64,000 bases of DNA, taken from positions 62,001 to 126,000 of the forward strand of contig NW_026570438.1 in the NCBI RefSeq assembly GCF_019649055.1, read 5' to 3'. The notes under the pieces were generated by a model, which saw only the letters and a program-made list of their open reading frames with translations, had not been told where the DNA came from and searched no databases. Below, piece after piece: positions 23,740-36,439 of the stretch (position 1 is the stretch's first letter; every line of letters starts with the position of its first letter). The DNA comes from Paramacrobiotus metropolitanus. Taxonomy: Eukaryota; Tardigrada; Eutardigrada; Parachela; Macrobiotidae. The translations under genes were made by a program, and so were the position numbers.

Positions 23740-25658
23740 CACAGCCTACATTGTAATTTATTATTTATGGGAAACGTGTAATCATTGTACTTACTTGTAA
23801 CTCGTAAGCAACCGGCAGTGTGATTCAACAGTCACTGATAGTAAAAGTGTGACTATGAATTTACCGTAATCATGTTAATAGAAAAGTTTACTAAAGTGTC
23901 CCTTCCTTGCACTTCGACATTTTTCAACAACCGCTCTCGTTTACTGTACGTGTCAAGCCTCCGATCATCCACGTATTCATGAAAATGCAAAAATTCAGAA
24001 TTTACAATTTTATACAGTCGATAGTGTTCCTCGGACTTTTGCACAACGTCATTTGTTACCTTCATGCACTTCCCATGAAACATTACTAAAGTTAGAACTT
24101 TGTGACACAACGGCACCAGACGACATGTCCAATTGCCATTTGCCGATATAAGCGGCGGTCGAATTGAATGCTGGTCACAGTGAGCACTGGCCGAAGTGAT
24201 CCCGTGCTATCCAAAATAAACGCCACCGAAATGATCGGGCGCGATCAGAATCTCCTAAGGTTAAGAGATATAGACTGTACTGGCAATTACGGCAACTGTC
24301 ACGTTTTATCGCTTGTCACTAAGCTGCCAGTGTCAGGTGACACTGCCACTTTTTTATACCCTGCCCCCATAACTACCTATAAGGTGTCCGGTGAGCACAA
24401 GTGGGTGCAGACGAAAACTGGAGCCGTTACAATAATTTTATTACTGAAGTTTCCTGGATATCCTGGCACGCGTAGTGTGCACTTGCGTTTATTAAGAGGA
24501 AATCACCGCTCGATACTGTAGCAGTATGGGCAATCATCCTTAATGCCAATGGGCGTACCGTACACATTTCGTGTGCACTGTGTTAACGTCTACAATTTGC
24601 AGTAGTCATAAAAATTATTAATTAAAAGTTGCCGGAACCGGAGCGATAACTTTGCAGCATGACGAGGGTACAACTGTAGTAGCCATAAAATAACTAAACT
24701 TAACGGAATCGGGCTGCTAACTTTGCATGACCAGATCACGGGAACGCTGCACAATTCTCTTAAATACGACCAATTAACCAATTATACAAACGTATTGTTT
24801 ATGAGCCATAGTCCGCAATCACGATAGTTGTACGGTATTCAAATCGGCTTTCCGCTTCTCTGTCAGCAGCTAAGCAAGCTCTACAGACTATAGGTACTGT
24901 ACATAAAAATGTGAAAGTACTGCGCGTTTTCGCAGCAACTATTTGAAAAACTCATGCGACGTCGAGCTAGGTGCACATATGAGTACAACTGCACAAGAAA
25001 ATTAATAAACTGGTCAACAGAAACTGACGAAAAACCGTTAAAGCGGCTATAGTATACCGGCAAGAAAACACGCTAAGCACCGCTCGTCCTTTGATCGCTT
25101 ATAGCATAACCGGCATGCAAATTCTCCTATGCACGTTCAGAATTAAACTTGTCCAGCGTTTTAAAATGCTACTATTCGCTTTCGCAGAGTATTTTACAGA
25201 GTATATGGCAGCTGCACATACTCGTAAATATGACGCCAACTTCCTTTCATTAATTTTCCTGTTGAAGTACGTATCGTTATTTTACCAATAACTGGCGTAT
25301 GAGGGAAGAAAGTTCAATCCGATTAGAAACGCGTTAACGATTCGACTTTCTCTAAAAAACCATACATTATACATTAGTCGCATAATTCCAGAATTTCAAG
25401 TTTGTCAAGTACGGATACCAGGAAGTAATTTTTTATGAAATGTGGCGATTCATGAGGTAAACTTCAACAAATACTTCCACAATTTGCCGAAGAGCGGCTA
25501 GTATCGTGTTCGGCACGAGCTGAATCCGGTTCGTAACTTCCTACCGAACAGGCCATTAGCCGCTGTGGGCAAATTGTGCATGTGTATGCTAGTGTGAACG
25601 CAAAGTCCGAATGTAGTTGCGAGTAGAATCATTAATCAGCTGTTAATGAACTTCTGCA
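23740..25658. other. Gene-poor stretch
   Basis: No gene supported. Two diverged copies of an AGT-CATAAAA-TAACT…CTTTGCA unit lie at about 24,600-24,655 and 24,680-24,730. Confidence 0.35.
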
Positions 25659-25836
25659 TATGTCAATGTGCGTGCTACCGAAGCGTGTTACCATTGCAAA
25701 TGCGCTGTTAAATGCGCTGATTAAGCTACCTGTACATTATATTGCAGTATACGCAGATAGAAGTTCCTTAATTTGCCGTTGTTTGTTGTTGTTTCCTTAC
25801 TTTGTTATTTGTGGGTGTTGGTGTTGTAACTGCAGT

Positions 25837-28800
25837 ATGGGAGAAACACTCAGTGGCGGCAGCGTCCGTGACCGTTTAACCGCCACAACTTTCTTCGCCT
25901 GCTTAATTGTGGCGCTCTCGTCGTGGTTCATAGGCGGCTACACTAGCGCTCTGGTCAACGTTCCACAGAACCTGATTATTCAATGGATTCGCGAGATACA
26001 GTGCGCGCGCATAACGGATCATCGACCGCCGCTGAATGATACGCAAAGCGATGTCGTTGTGTGGTGCTCCGTTGTCCCTGCTAATGAGACATTCCTCCAT
26101 CTGCGCGGCAACGAGCGTTTGGCGGCCGTATGGAGTATGATCGGATGTGCGGTCATGTTGGGGGTGTCGCTGGGATCGTTGGCGACGAATTATCTGGTGG
26201 AAGGGTTAGGACTCCGCAGGACGTTGCTGCTGTACAACGTTCTGGAGATCTTGGGCAGCATCGCCGCCGGATGTAGCGTGACGACCAGATCGTACGAATT
26301 GTTTATCATTGGTAAGATATCAAGGCAAGATTGGGGTCACCGACATTTCGTCGACCGACACAATGCCGACCGCAATACATCGACGGTCACGAGATCGACG
26401 GTTAAAAAACCTATTTAACTTAAGAAAACTAAGAAACTCAGTAGACTGAGATGGTTTAGCTCTAATTCGGCGTCGTTACGGGTCGGCATCGTGTCTGTTC
26501 GACGACGGGACGGCCGATGAATCAACAGGTCACCTCAAGATTGGTAAAAATTTTGCAAGTTAAAGCTATTTCATCAATTGGCCTATACAATCAGCTGATT
26601 AGGTTATTACTGATGCGCGCAGCCATTTCGCTTTTTATATTTTCTTTAAATTTTATTAACCTTCTTTTGACTAATGTCACCCTTTTTCACCCTCTTTGAC
26701 TTTTGCACACTCCTCGAACATTTCTTAATTGACTTCGTTCATCGTTGTGAAACTGACTTTTCAGTTAACTTCAGTAACAATGTCTTAGAAGAAAGAAAGA
26801 CATACTGCATATCAACGAAAAACGATAATAGCGGAATTCGGTTTTCGCGCTTGCAGTGCAAACGAACGATAATAACAAATGCCTTTTTTTCAGTCGCTTT
26901 TGTGGCGAAAATAATTGGCAAAAAAGATCCTGCAGATCCTAAAATTAATGCTTGATGATAATTAATGATTGCTTATTTTAATTAATGATTGCTTATTTTA
27001 GTGAACTTCAGTAACAATGTCTTAGAAGAAAGAAAGACATACTGCATATCAACGAAAAACGATAATAGCGGAATTCGGTTTTCGCGCTTGCAGTGAAAAC
27101 GAACGATAATAACAAATGCCTTTTTTCAGTCGCTTTTGTGGCGAAAATAATTGGCAAAAAAGGTCCTGCAGATCCTAAAATTAATGCTTGATGATAATTA
27201 ATGATTGCTTATTTTAATTTGTTAAGCCGATGACCTAAGCCCTACAAAATAATGTGTACATCATGTACAGGACGATTCATCTTTGGACTGGGAAACGGTT
27301 GTGTGGTTTTATGCGGCGTATACGTAGCGGAACTCAGCACCAATAAGCATCGCGGCGCGTTGAACGCTCTGGCCACGGCATCGTTCAGTGCGGGGATGCT
27401 GGTGGCAAATATCATGGGACTACCGCCGATACTCGGCAATCCCGATACCTGGCAGCATATGTGCTGGATCGCTCTCCTGCCCAGCCTCCTTTTTATCGCG
27501 GCCTACCATTTTCTTCCGGAAAGTCCGCGCTGGCTCTGTAGGAAAACACCGGACACCGGGAAATTGGAAAAAGAACTGCAGCGTCTGCGGGGTCGCCAGA
27601 ACGTGGACGCCGATATCCGCGTCCTCCACCAGGAAGTTGAATCAGCGCGCAAATTAAGCAGTCAAAAGCTGTCGCTGTTGGATGTGTTGCGTGATGAGTT
27701 CTTGCGGAAAATTTTAGGCATCTGCTTACTGGCGATGTTCGCGCAACGCTTCACCGGCTATTCCGCGGTGTTCGTTTATTCCACGGAGATGTTCCGCCAA
27801 TGCGGATTGACACAGGCGCTAGCCTCCTACGGAACCATCATTTTAACCGCTGTGTGCGCCGTGGTGGCTCTGTTTAGTTCCCCGTTGCAGGATATGGTTG
27901 GACGTCGACCGATGCTATTAGGTGGGCCCACGCTCAAGGTCTGACTCTGACCACAACACACTGACAACCAAAACTTTGATTCCGCCCAATACAAACAGGT
28001 TCTTAAGTTTTTTGGTTATTCTTAGGGTTCCTACCAGGAACCCTAAGAATAACCAAAAACCAGGAACTAGGAACTTCCTAGTTATTTTTTTCTGAGGTCC
28101 TTAGGTTGGACTTCGGTTATTAGGTCATGCCTGTTTTATTTTCAGGTTTTCTAGTTTCTTCTTAGTTTATAAGAAACCTATAAACCAAGAAGAAACTAGG
28201 AAACCTAAGAACGTTCGAACATAAAAACAACCCTAAGACCCTGTGAGGCCTAAAAAAACCTAAGAAAATCAGAATTCGAGCAGCCAGAGTTACGGTTTTT
28301 GTAGTCAAAGTTTGGGGTCACGCGTTTTAGTGGTCGGAGTCAGACTTTGAATATTAGAGTAAGATTTTGAGTATGAGGACAGGCTTAGTATTCGCGATCA
28401 CCTAAAAAACTAGCGAGAATTCACGATCACCGTGCCCGGGTTGTGCAGAACAGCCAGTCACCTGCCAGCCACCAAGGGAAAGCAGCCCAGTGACACACCA
28501 CACAGCCATTGGACTGGACTGCCTTCCTTTGCTGGCTGGCAGGTGACTGGCTGTTCTGCACAACCCGGGCACGGTGATCGCGAATTCTCGCTAGTTTTTT
28601 AGGTGATCGCGAATACTAAGCCTGTCCTCGTATTCAGAGCTAGAGTACGAGTAGATAACTCGCCTTTTAGGTGGACTGGTCGGCTGCGCACTATGTACCG
28701 CGGCGATGGTGATTTTCACGGTGTTGACGAAGTACGCGGTCTGCAGCGCGTGTCAGTATGGCACCCTGTTGGCTATGGCTCTCTTCATGGTGAGCTACGC

Positions 28801-29140
28801 GCTGGGTCCGGCCAGTGCACCATTCCTCTTTACGGCAGAAATGTTCGGGATGAACTCCCGGCAAGCCGCTTCCGCGTTGGGCTATCTCGTCAATGTGGCG
28901 TTGGCGACGTTGATAACAGCGGTGTTCCCCGTCATGCAGGCCTATTTGATAGAATGGACATTTACGATCTTTACCGGGATTACATTGATTCTAGCCGTGT
29001 TTTTATCGCGGTTGCTGATAGAAACTAAAGGAAAATCATTTCTGGAAATACAGAAGACCCTGGAGGATCGGTTTGGTGCGGGAGCAAAAGCGTCGCAAGA
29101 ACCTGCACTTTCTCAGTGCAGTGACCTTCGAAAATGCTAA
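25837..29140 (+). CDS. SLC2-type (GLUT-like) sugar transporter, MFS
   Basis: Three exons, 25,837-26,311, 27,271-27,921 and 28,671-29,140, with both introns in phase 1, give about 531 residues. The N-terminus has a TM1-like segment (FFACLIVALSSWFIGGYTSA), a large glycosylated loop (NDTQ, NETF), then TM2 to TM4 ending in the family motif GRFIFGLGNG across the first splice. Exon 2 has the PESPRWL signature after TM6, the cytoplasmic KLEKELQRLRG loop and a DMVGRRPML motif between TM8 and TM9. Exon 3 ends with the ETKGKSFLEIQ signature after TM12. These are the sugar-porter signatures, so facilitated hexose transport at the plasma membrane is likely. An in-frame ATG at 25,660 would add 59 residues; the later one fits family length better. 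The exact substrate is not readable. Confidence 0.9.
26767..27218. repeat. 237-bp tandem duplication in transporter intron 1
   Basis: AACTTCAGTAACAATGTCTT starts at 26,767 and again at 27,004, and the two copies match nearly perfectly through the TTAATGCTTGATGATAATTA end. Only a few substitutions or indels separate them, so the duplication is recent. Confidence 0.9.
28009..28059. repeat. Perfect 24-bp-arm hairpin in transporter intron 2
   Basis: Arms 28,009-28,032 and 28,036-28,059 are exact reverse complements around a 3-bp loop; each arm contains GGTTATTCTTAGGG. Confidence 0.9.
28375..28629. repeat. 97-bp-arm inverted repeat in transporter intron 2
   Basis: Arms 28,375-28,471 and 28,533-28,629 pair over 97 bp with about one mismatch around a 61-bp loop. 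The arms include GCGATCACCTAAAAAACTAG and CCGTGCCCGGGTTGTGCAG. It ends 41 bp before the exon 3 acceptor, so it could affect splicing if it folds in the transcript. It could be a MITE-like insert or a local inverted duplication; no clear target duplication was seen. Confidence 0.9.
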
Positions 29141-30042
29141 CCATTATCTAAGAGGCTGCCTGTCCTTATTAGCCTAATTGTACAACGTTACAAGCGATTA
29201 ATGTGTTGCGCACGTGACGTGCACAGATGTTGCATTTGTACATAATCGGCGCGCTGCATTTTATCGTTTTGGTACTGTACTTCTACAGTTCTACCACTGT
29301 TACCATTTGGGTTGCTTAATATTCGGCTTGTCATGCGCTTTAAATCAGCGATAAAACGGGCCGGTCCGCTGGTGTCTCCATTATATTACTCTTTTAACTT
29401 ACTCGTTAATGTACATATACAGAAGGCATCAGTTGCGCACAATACACCTGGTGCATATACATGTACCGTGCAAATCGTTATTGATTTAGTCAGTTTAACG
29501 ACGCAAATTGTGTATATCTATTAAGATAATAACAAAAAAAAACGAAAGATTTGAGATCAGGTATCAGCCAAAATCTAAATTTTATCACGCGTATCCCGAA
29601 ATGCCTATGAGTGATTTCTTCCAATCTTCCGTGCTTTTCCGCAAATATGTTTTTCCTATTTGGCTGCGCTCAGATTTCACGAAGATCTCCAAGCTAAACG
29701 TTTTAGAGGAACGAATTTTAAAGACTTCCGGCACGCGACGCAGGTGGCACCGTGACTAATTTACATATTTAGAGCCTTTGAATCATCCACTCCTTTGATC
29801 CATTCCTCTGATTTCCAAATTTCCTACCCGTAGTCTCAAAAAAATTTTTGATTTCCAGAACTTTTCTAAAAACGCGATTTGAGGTTGTCAAACACGTTAA
29901 ACTTATTATTTTAATTTTCCAAATTCCTGAAGCGTTTATGCTTTTAAGTCCGTCCGCATGCCTCAAAATAACGATAAACTTTTCCTGACTCGGCTGCGCA
30001 AGCTTTTACAATTCTAGAATTTTTAAATTTTTTATACTGCAG
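29141..30042. other. No gene seen
   Basis: Downstream of the transporter; nothing supported. Confidence 0.35.
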
Positions 30043-30355
30043 AATTTCTAAATATTTCTAAATATTTCTAAATATTTCTAAATATTTCTAAATATTTCTA
30101 AATATTTCTAAATATTTCTAAATATTTCTAAATATTTCTAAATATTTCTAAATATTTCTAAATATTTCTAAATATTCTAAATATTTCTAAATATTTCTAA
30201 ATATTTCTAAATATTTCTAAATATTTCTAAATATTTCTAAATATTTCTAAATATTTCTAAATATTTTAAATATTTTTAAATATTTCTAAATATTTCTAAA
30301 TATTTCTAAATATTTCTAAATATTTCTAATATTTCTAAATATTTCTAAATATTGC
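30043..30355. repeat. (AAATATTTCT)n 10-bp satellite, about 31 copies
   Basis: Near-perfect tandem AAATATTTCT from 30,043, with one phase slip near 30,172 and more variants toward the right end. The unit is itself nearly palindromic (AAATATTT). Confidence 0.95.
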
Positions 30356-31217
30356 TTATTCTAAAGAATTAAGTTTAAAGAATAACCAGAAATTCTATTC
30401 TGGAAATACGAGCGTACCTAATCAGGTAATGTCGTCCGTATATAAATATTTTTAAAATGGGGCATTCATAACTGTATCAGTAGGCTGCTGGACGAGTCAA
30501 TGCCCCCTCTCGATGGCAGTCACCATGAGTCAGAGCACCCCTAACTCACTTGAAATTTAATTCACATGTAAAAAACGATTTTCTCGTTCTTTCAACGGAA
30601 TTGAATAATGTCATCGGTTTCTTTGCAGTCTGCGCCCTGATTATACCATAATATTACTCGTATTACAGACGATTTGGGCTTTGTAATTATCGATGATCTT
30701 TTTTGACAAGAACGATTAATAGTGACGTAGTCGTTAATTTCGTTATTTTAGTAACACCTATGATGCACCAGTTGTGAGTTTATGCGTTGCAGGGTTATTT
30801 TCCCGCGGATTGCGTCGGGTTTTCGTCAAAAAATTTCGGCGTGCCGTTGGGTAACGGTGCAAACGCTTCCGTCATCATCCGGTTCTGGCCACAAGTGCTA
30901 CAGTACTCTGTTGTTCAATATCAATAATGCTCGGATCGCGACAACACCATTGCCAACACATTACACAGGCCTCTTAAGTTCATCACCCGTCGTCCAGCAG
31001 CAACAGGAGACTGCTGCTCCTACGTCCGAACGGCTTAATCAACCAAGAAGGTCCGAGTTTCGGGCCGATTCCCACACACCCAGGTGAGATCACCGAGAAG
31101 CAGCGTTCCACAAGGACCGGATCGTGAGTGTCAGTAATTCGCGTCAGAGAAAAAAGAGCCACTGCACTCCCGTTGCACTTTTTCCATCCATAACGTAACA
31201 TCCAAACAACTGCGAAA
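30356..31217. other. Upstream region of the eIF5-like gene
   Basis: No gene supported; a 101-codon frame from 30,782 has no family signal. Confidence 0.3.
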
Positions 31218-32253
31218 ATGACGCTCATTAACATCGACAGAAGCAATCCCGACCAGTTTTGTCGTTACAAGATGCCACGACTTGTCGCCAAGGTGAATTT
31301 GATTCAATTTTGATAGTTTTTCGCCCATTTACAAACCTGCTACTAGTCAATAAAGTTCAGTAATGATAAAGCATGTAAAAAAAAATCGTAAATTAAGTTT
31401 GATTCGCTTTACGTGTTGTTAGGTGGAGCGATGTCGAAACAAAAAAGACCGGAAAACTATCGTTGTAAACTTGAAAGAAATCGCTGCATCCTTAAATAGA
31501 CCAGCAGCCTGTGAGTGCTTGAAATTAATGTGACTTCTGCTACGAATATGATTGACGCGATGGTCACCTTATTTATTGCGATTTATTTTTCTGTTCGAGA
31601 TCATTTGATAATAGATTGAGCATTTCAGCACGGATTTTCTATGTGCTATCAATGTAGATCCACTGGAATACTTTGGCTGTGAATTGGGCGCCCAGGCCAT
31701 GATCGACTCGAAGAACGATCGCTACATCGTCAAAGGCGCACATGACGCGCACCGCCTACAAGAAGTGCTTGATGGGTTTATCACGAAATTCGTCTTGTGT
31801 CAGAACTGCAATAATCCCACGACCGCGTTGGTATGACGACATACTCGTAAATTCAGACTACGAGTATATTGTATAGAATGCAGTAATGCACCTAATCCTT
31901 TGGTTCTGTAGCAAGTATACCCGAAAAAGAACACGATCGAAAAAAAATGCACGGCTTGCGGCAACAGTTGTATTGTGGATATGAAGCACAAACTGACGTC
32001 CTACATCCTGAATAATCCGCCAAAATTGGAACTAAGAAAAATACCAGGGTTAAAAAGAGTAAACGGAGTTGGTGTGGAAGTTCCCGCGGAAAGTGTAGAC
32101 GAGTATCTGAGAATGTCGTTCGAACTCGGGCCACAGCCTGAGATTATTATGGGGCCTACATTTTGCGATTTTTTTGCTGCGCTTTGGCGTATTGTTAGAT
32201 TGCCTGTTATCATTGTTGTGATTGTCTTTATTGTCCATAAATGTTGTGAATAA
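31218..32253 (+). CDS. eIF5-like protein with C-terminal membrane anchor
   Basis: Four exons, 31,218-31,292, 31,423-31,510, 31,658-31,830 and 31,912-32,253, join in phase to 225 residues. Residues 1-145 follow the eIF5 N-terminal domain: [11 protein letters not shown] (which holds the GTPase-activating arginine, Arg16 here), [49 protein letters not shown]. The four-cysteine zinc ribbon is C-x2-C in LCQNC and CTAC-x3-SC. After [13 protein letters not shown] the protein departs from eIF5: about 55 unrelated residues, then a hydrophobic segment ([15 protein letters not shown]) and a stop. Canonical eIF5 is about 400 residues with a HEAT/W2 domain that binds eIF2-beta and eIF1; that domain is absent here. 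The predicted product could be a tail-anchored eIF5 variant acting at a membrane (inference), or a paralogue drifting in function. Confidence 0.85.
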
Positions 32254-33067
32254 ATGCTACAATAGGGCCACGAGGTTTCGAGTCTTGTGTCGTTATTTAT
32301 GCGTCACATCGGAGTGTCCACATTAAAAATTAATTAAATTCAGTTCAACTACGTACGCATGTATCTATGCGCAGTCCGAACGTCTTCAATAGCGCCAGTT
32401 GGCATCAAGTAATAATGTCTAACAATTAAGGGATTTGGCCCGGTCCATTATCATAGAAGTATGCATATTTATACCGATAGGTATTCGATGAAAACACTCC
32501 ATTAGAAAAAGGATAATTTTCTTTCTACCGGAAAACGTTATTTTTGACCAATTTACGGATGATATCGAAGTATAGAAAGTGCATAATCGAAATAAAATTT
32601 TATTTCGACTCTTAATTTGATGATATTTCGACATCTAAAAAGCAACTGGTCGCGCGCTAGCGTGACCCCAACACGTGTACGACAGTACGAGTATTAATAT
32701 ACAAAACTAACGATAAAATACTAAAGCACTTCCTCTTAATATTGTGTTCTTCTGTAATTTGCGCTATTAAAAAGTACCGGATGTACATACGTACCGCCTA
32801 CCGGATACGTGTTATATGTACCGGAAACGGGAAACCGTAACAATATGTATCCACCGACACCGTGCCACCCGCCGTAGTTTGCCATTGCGGCGCGGTCTCG
32901 CCTCATTTTCAGTAGTCAGCGGCAGTTTGAATATTATATTCATTGATCTTCTCGTCGATTTTTAAAGGTGTACCTTTAGACATCTTTATCGATCGTTTTA
33001 CACTGTAATTTATTGTGCGTCGGGCTACCCTTAATGCCTGCCTTATCATTGTAACGGCAGTGGCACC
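32254..33067. other. Intergenic, no gene seen
   Basis: Between the eIF5-like gene and ATPSCKMT; a cluster of ACCGGAT / TACCGGA words lies near 32,775-32,830. Confidence 0.35.
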
Positions 33068-35356
33068 ATGATGCCTGCAGTCAGCACGCCAACCGCCCTA
33101 CAGCCCAGCCCGCAACCCTCAGCGGCCGATCTTGAATTCCTCAGCGAACTCGGCATCTCCTCTTCCACATTTTCGCCGCGCTCCGACCCGCGCCGCCTCC
33201 GCACCCTGGTGATCGGCTCGTGTGTGGCGGGGACCCTGGGCCTCTCGGCGCTCCTCGTCCCCTTCGTCGCCCCCGGATTCCGCCGGGTGGCGCTGCCGTA
33301 CCTCCCCGCCACCAGCACCCAGGTGCAGGCTATCTTCCAGTTCCTGTCGGGATATCGTCCGCCGTTGCTGTCCAGTGCCACGGCCAACCGAATCAGTGCT
33401 GATGTAGCCAGTATTAATCCCCAGAAAATGCAGTTCGCGCAACGCCCGCGGGAGGTGCATGGCGACGCGGAGGAAAATGCGGCGTGGATCGCTGGGAAGA
33501 AACTGATCGATCTCGGTTCCGGTGACGGGCGACTGGTACGTTTAATAGTTTAATAAGCAATTTTTACTGCTTTTCCGTAGTTTTTATTTACTAATAATTT
33601 AATAATAAGTGTAGTAATTTCTGCACCTTTCTGGACACGTTCTCCGTGATTTTGATGGCGAAATAAATCAGTTTTATCAACTGGTAAAGAATTTAATTTA
33701 ATTTTCACATTTTTTCCGTGTTTACGATTTTTATAAAGAAAACTGTAAATAAAAAAAATCTGTTGATAAATAAATCTAAAAAAATTTTTAAAAGTATATA
33801 CAATTATCTACTAAAGCTTTAGTGGTTTTTTAAAAGTTAATGATTCGCAGTATATATTTTTTAAAATTGTAATTTATGGCCAATAATTCACATAAAAATT
33901 GATTTAAATAGGCTCGTTTTGAATTTTTATGCCGTATTATGTCGCGTTTAGTTTTCTTATTTTTTCTGGTTTGCGTTGCCATGAAAAAAGGTTTCTCTTG
34001 AGCTGGAGCATTTTTTTGCTTATTGTGAATTTATTTTTCTAAGGTGTTAGCGGCGGCACAGCACGGAATGCAAGCAACAGGTAAAATCGATTTTTTCGTA
34101 ACGGAAAAATCGACAGAAATATTTGCGCCGTTATTACGATTTGGATAATTTTGTATGATTGTTACGCAATATTTAGGCGTGGAATTAAATTGGTGGTTGG
34201 TGGTGTGGAGTCGTTTCCTACTGCTCAAGGAAGGCGCTGCACTGCGGAAACGCGCTGATTTTTATATTCGGGATATTTTCAAGGTACAGCTTCCATTTCC
34301 ACCCCGGAATTGTTTTTCAGATTTTTATCTAATAATTTTAGCGACTGACGTTGATCGGGAAATAATTTATTGTGAAAATTTTTCTGTGCTAAAATGTTAA
34401 TTTCAGTCTTGGCATCGAAATAATTTCTGGCAATTATCTTGAAACTAAGTTGACCTGAGTAAATAAATTATTTTAAAAAAAAGGAATGAAAAATAAAAAT
34501 AATTTGTTAAAAATATTTTGAAGCATTTTTTCAAATATTCCAATTTAATCTGAAATGCTTTGCCCTAAAAAAATGCCGTTGACTACGCTTAATTCGCATA
34601 CCGTTGTACTGCAGCAAATTGCCAGTCGCGCCGTACTAGTAATGTGGAGAATTTCGTAGTGTAGTGGGTTCAAGTGAGTGACAACGATACGGCACATCCC
34701 AAATGATAGGATTCGTGCGTTCCTTTCATAAGTGCTTGCTGCGGAGTCGTGACTGCAAAATTAAAATTATCATTTTTTCAGTCATTTACGTAAAACAGGT
34801 TTGAGCGCCTAATGTCAGTTATTTCGTTAAAAAATGGTAAATAATTTTTTTATTTTTAAATTTGCAGGAAGTCATTTTAATTTGCAGTTTACTCCAATTG
34901 GGGATTTTTCTTTATTAATTTGGCAATAACTTGATTTTTGCTCTTCAGCTTGTGCCCGTTATTTCATTAAAAAAAATTGATAAATTTTTTTTGATAAATT
35001 TTTTGAATTGATAAATTGATACATTTTTTTTAATTGATAAATGTTTTGAATCTACCGATTTATTTACATGAAAATTATTTTTAATTTTTTTTCTTGACGT
35101 GATTTTGGATAACTTAATTAACAAATAATTGTCGTATTTGCCGGTGTGTTAGACGGATGTGTCGTCCTACGACGTGATCGTGTTGTTCGGCGTGGACGGG
35201 ATGATGGAGCCGATCCGGGAGAAACTGCAGCGGGAGATGCGGGATGAAGCGCTGTTCATCGCCTGCCGTTTCCCGCTGCCGCAGTGTCGCGCCGTCCGCA
35301 CCTTCGGTTCCGGCGTGGACACCGTCTGGGTCTACCGGAAGTCCGATCTCCAGTGA
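33068..35356 (+). CDS. ATPSCKMT: ATP synthase c-subunit lysine N-methyltransferase (FAM173 family)
   Basis: Four exons, 33,068-33,535, 34,044-34,080, 34,177-34,283 and 35,153-35,356, with consistent phases, give about 271 residues. A hydrophobic segment, LRTLVIGSCVAGTLGLSALL, near residue 45 fits the membrane targeting anchor of the family. The methyltransferase core follows: motif I KKLIDLGSGDGRL with VLAAAQHG after the splice, then GVELNWWLV, the acceptor loop FYIRDIFK / TDVSSYDVIVLFGVDGMM, and EKLQREMRDEALFIACRFPLP with a C-terminal GVDTVWVYR. Family members methylate lysine on the mitochondrial ATP synthase c-subunit or adenine nucleotide translocase; choosing between FAM173A and FAM173B is not possible by eye. 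Exon 1 is GC-rich against AT-rich introns. It is convergent with FIS1. Confidence 0.92.
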
Positions 35357-35918
35357 ACAACGTAATTGATTTTACGTGCAATTCCCTCAGATTACATTAA
35401 TTAATCCCTAGCATTTAATGGTTTGAATTATTTTGAAACAGTTTTTGATTTAAATAGTTCTTCGAATCAAAATGATTTTCTACTAAAAATTAATATACCT
35501 TTACAACAGAAGGCCAGGAAAATTGCGATGAATCTAAATTAATATGAAATTATGAATTACCCTAAAATTTTAATTTTAATGTTAAGTACCCTAAAATTTT
35601 AATTTTTAAAATTTTAATTTTAAGTCTTGATGTCCTACTGATGTAACATTAGAAAGTCAATGTCATCCGCCGTAAAATTATATTATTTAAATGTTTTGTA
35701 AAGGCTTTTAATTACATCAGTTTCCTGATTTAACAAAATTCCGATTTCATCCTTTTTTAATTTAAATTCAGTTGCTGTCAGTTAAAATTAAACATTGTAA
35801 TTATGAATTATCTTGGAATAATTCAGTTTTAATTGGATTTTTAATGTGAATATTTTTAAAATTAATTTTTTATGTTGGTACTTGTTTGTGATTTGGTGTG
35901 GATTTTTCTTTTTATAGA

Positions 35919-36273
35919 CCCGCTGCCACAGACAGTGGAGACGCGAATTGACCTTAGAAAATGTTGAGACAAATTCTTCGCTGGCGTAAGTAGTAATTCC
36001 GACTTCCCAAAAAATAATTAATTTAAAATTTAATTAAGAAAATTTATTAATTACAGGGTGAATTTTGTGGACGACGACTGGACGGAAAATTGTACTAATT
36101 TGATTTTTCATATCACATTTTGGGGAATTTACTGCGTGACGCTCAGTGTGTGTATGTTGTGCAGTACGAACGAGGTGCTGCAGGGCATTTTTATTCGAAA
36201 CTCCGTGATCAAAAACGCTAAAGCACTATTTGTGATTGACAGGAAAGCTCATGCAATCCGACGTCATACATAA
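35919..36273 (+). CDS. Possible small membrane protein (tentative)
   Basis: A 72-codon frame at 36,058-36,273 reads VDDDWTENCTNLIFHITFWG then a hydrophobic stretch (IYCVTLSVCML) and EVLQGIFIRNSVIKNAKALF. Preceding sequence at about 35,919-35,987 has acceptor- and donor-like borders and could be an upstream exon. No family recognised and no clear start; it lies in the gap between two convergent genes and could be noise. Confidence 0.2.
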
Positions 36274-36439
36274 TTGACGAAAAACCAATTAAAAGCGACG
36301 CAGACAACGGGCAGACAAATGGCGGATTTAATAAACATTTATTATGATTAAAACGCCATCGTTGAGGAATGAGGCCAGCACAGTTATCACGCAGCAGAAA
36401 AAAATCCGCAAAATTCCTCTGTTGTGTAAAATCGACCAG

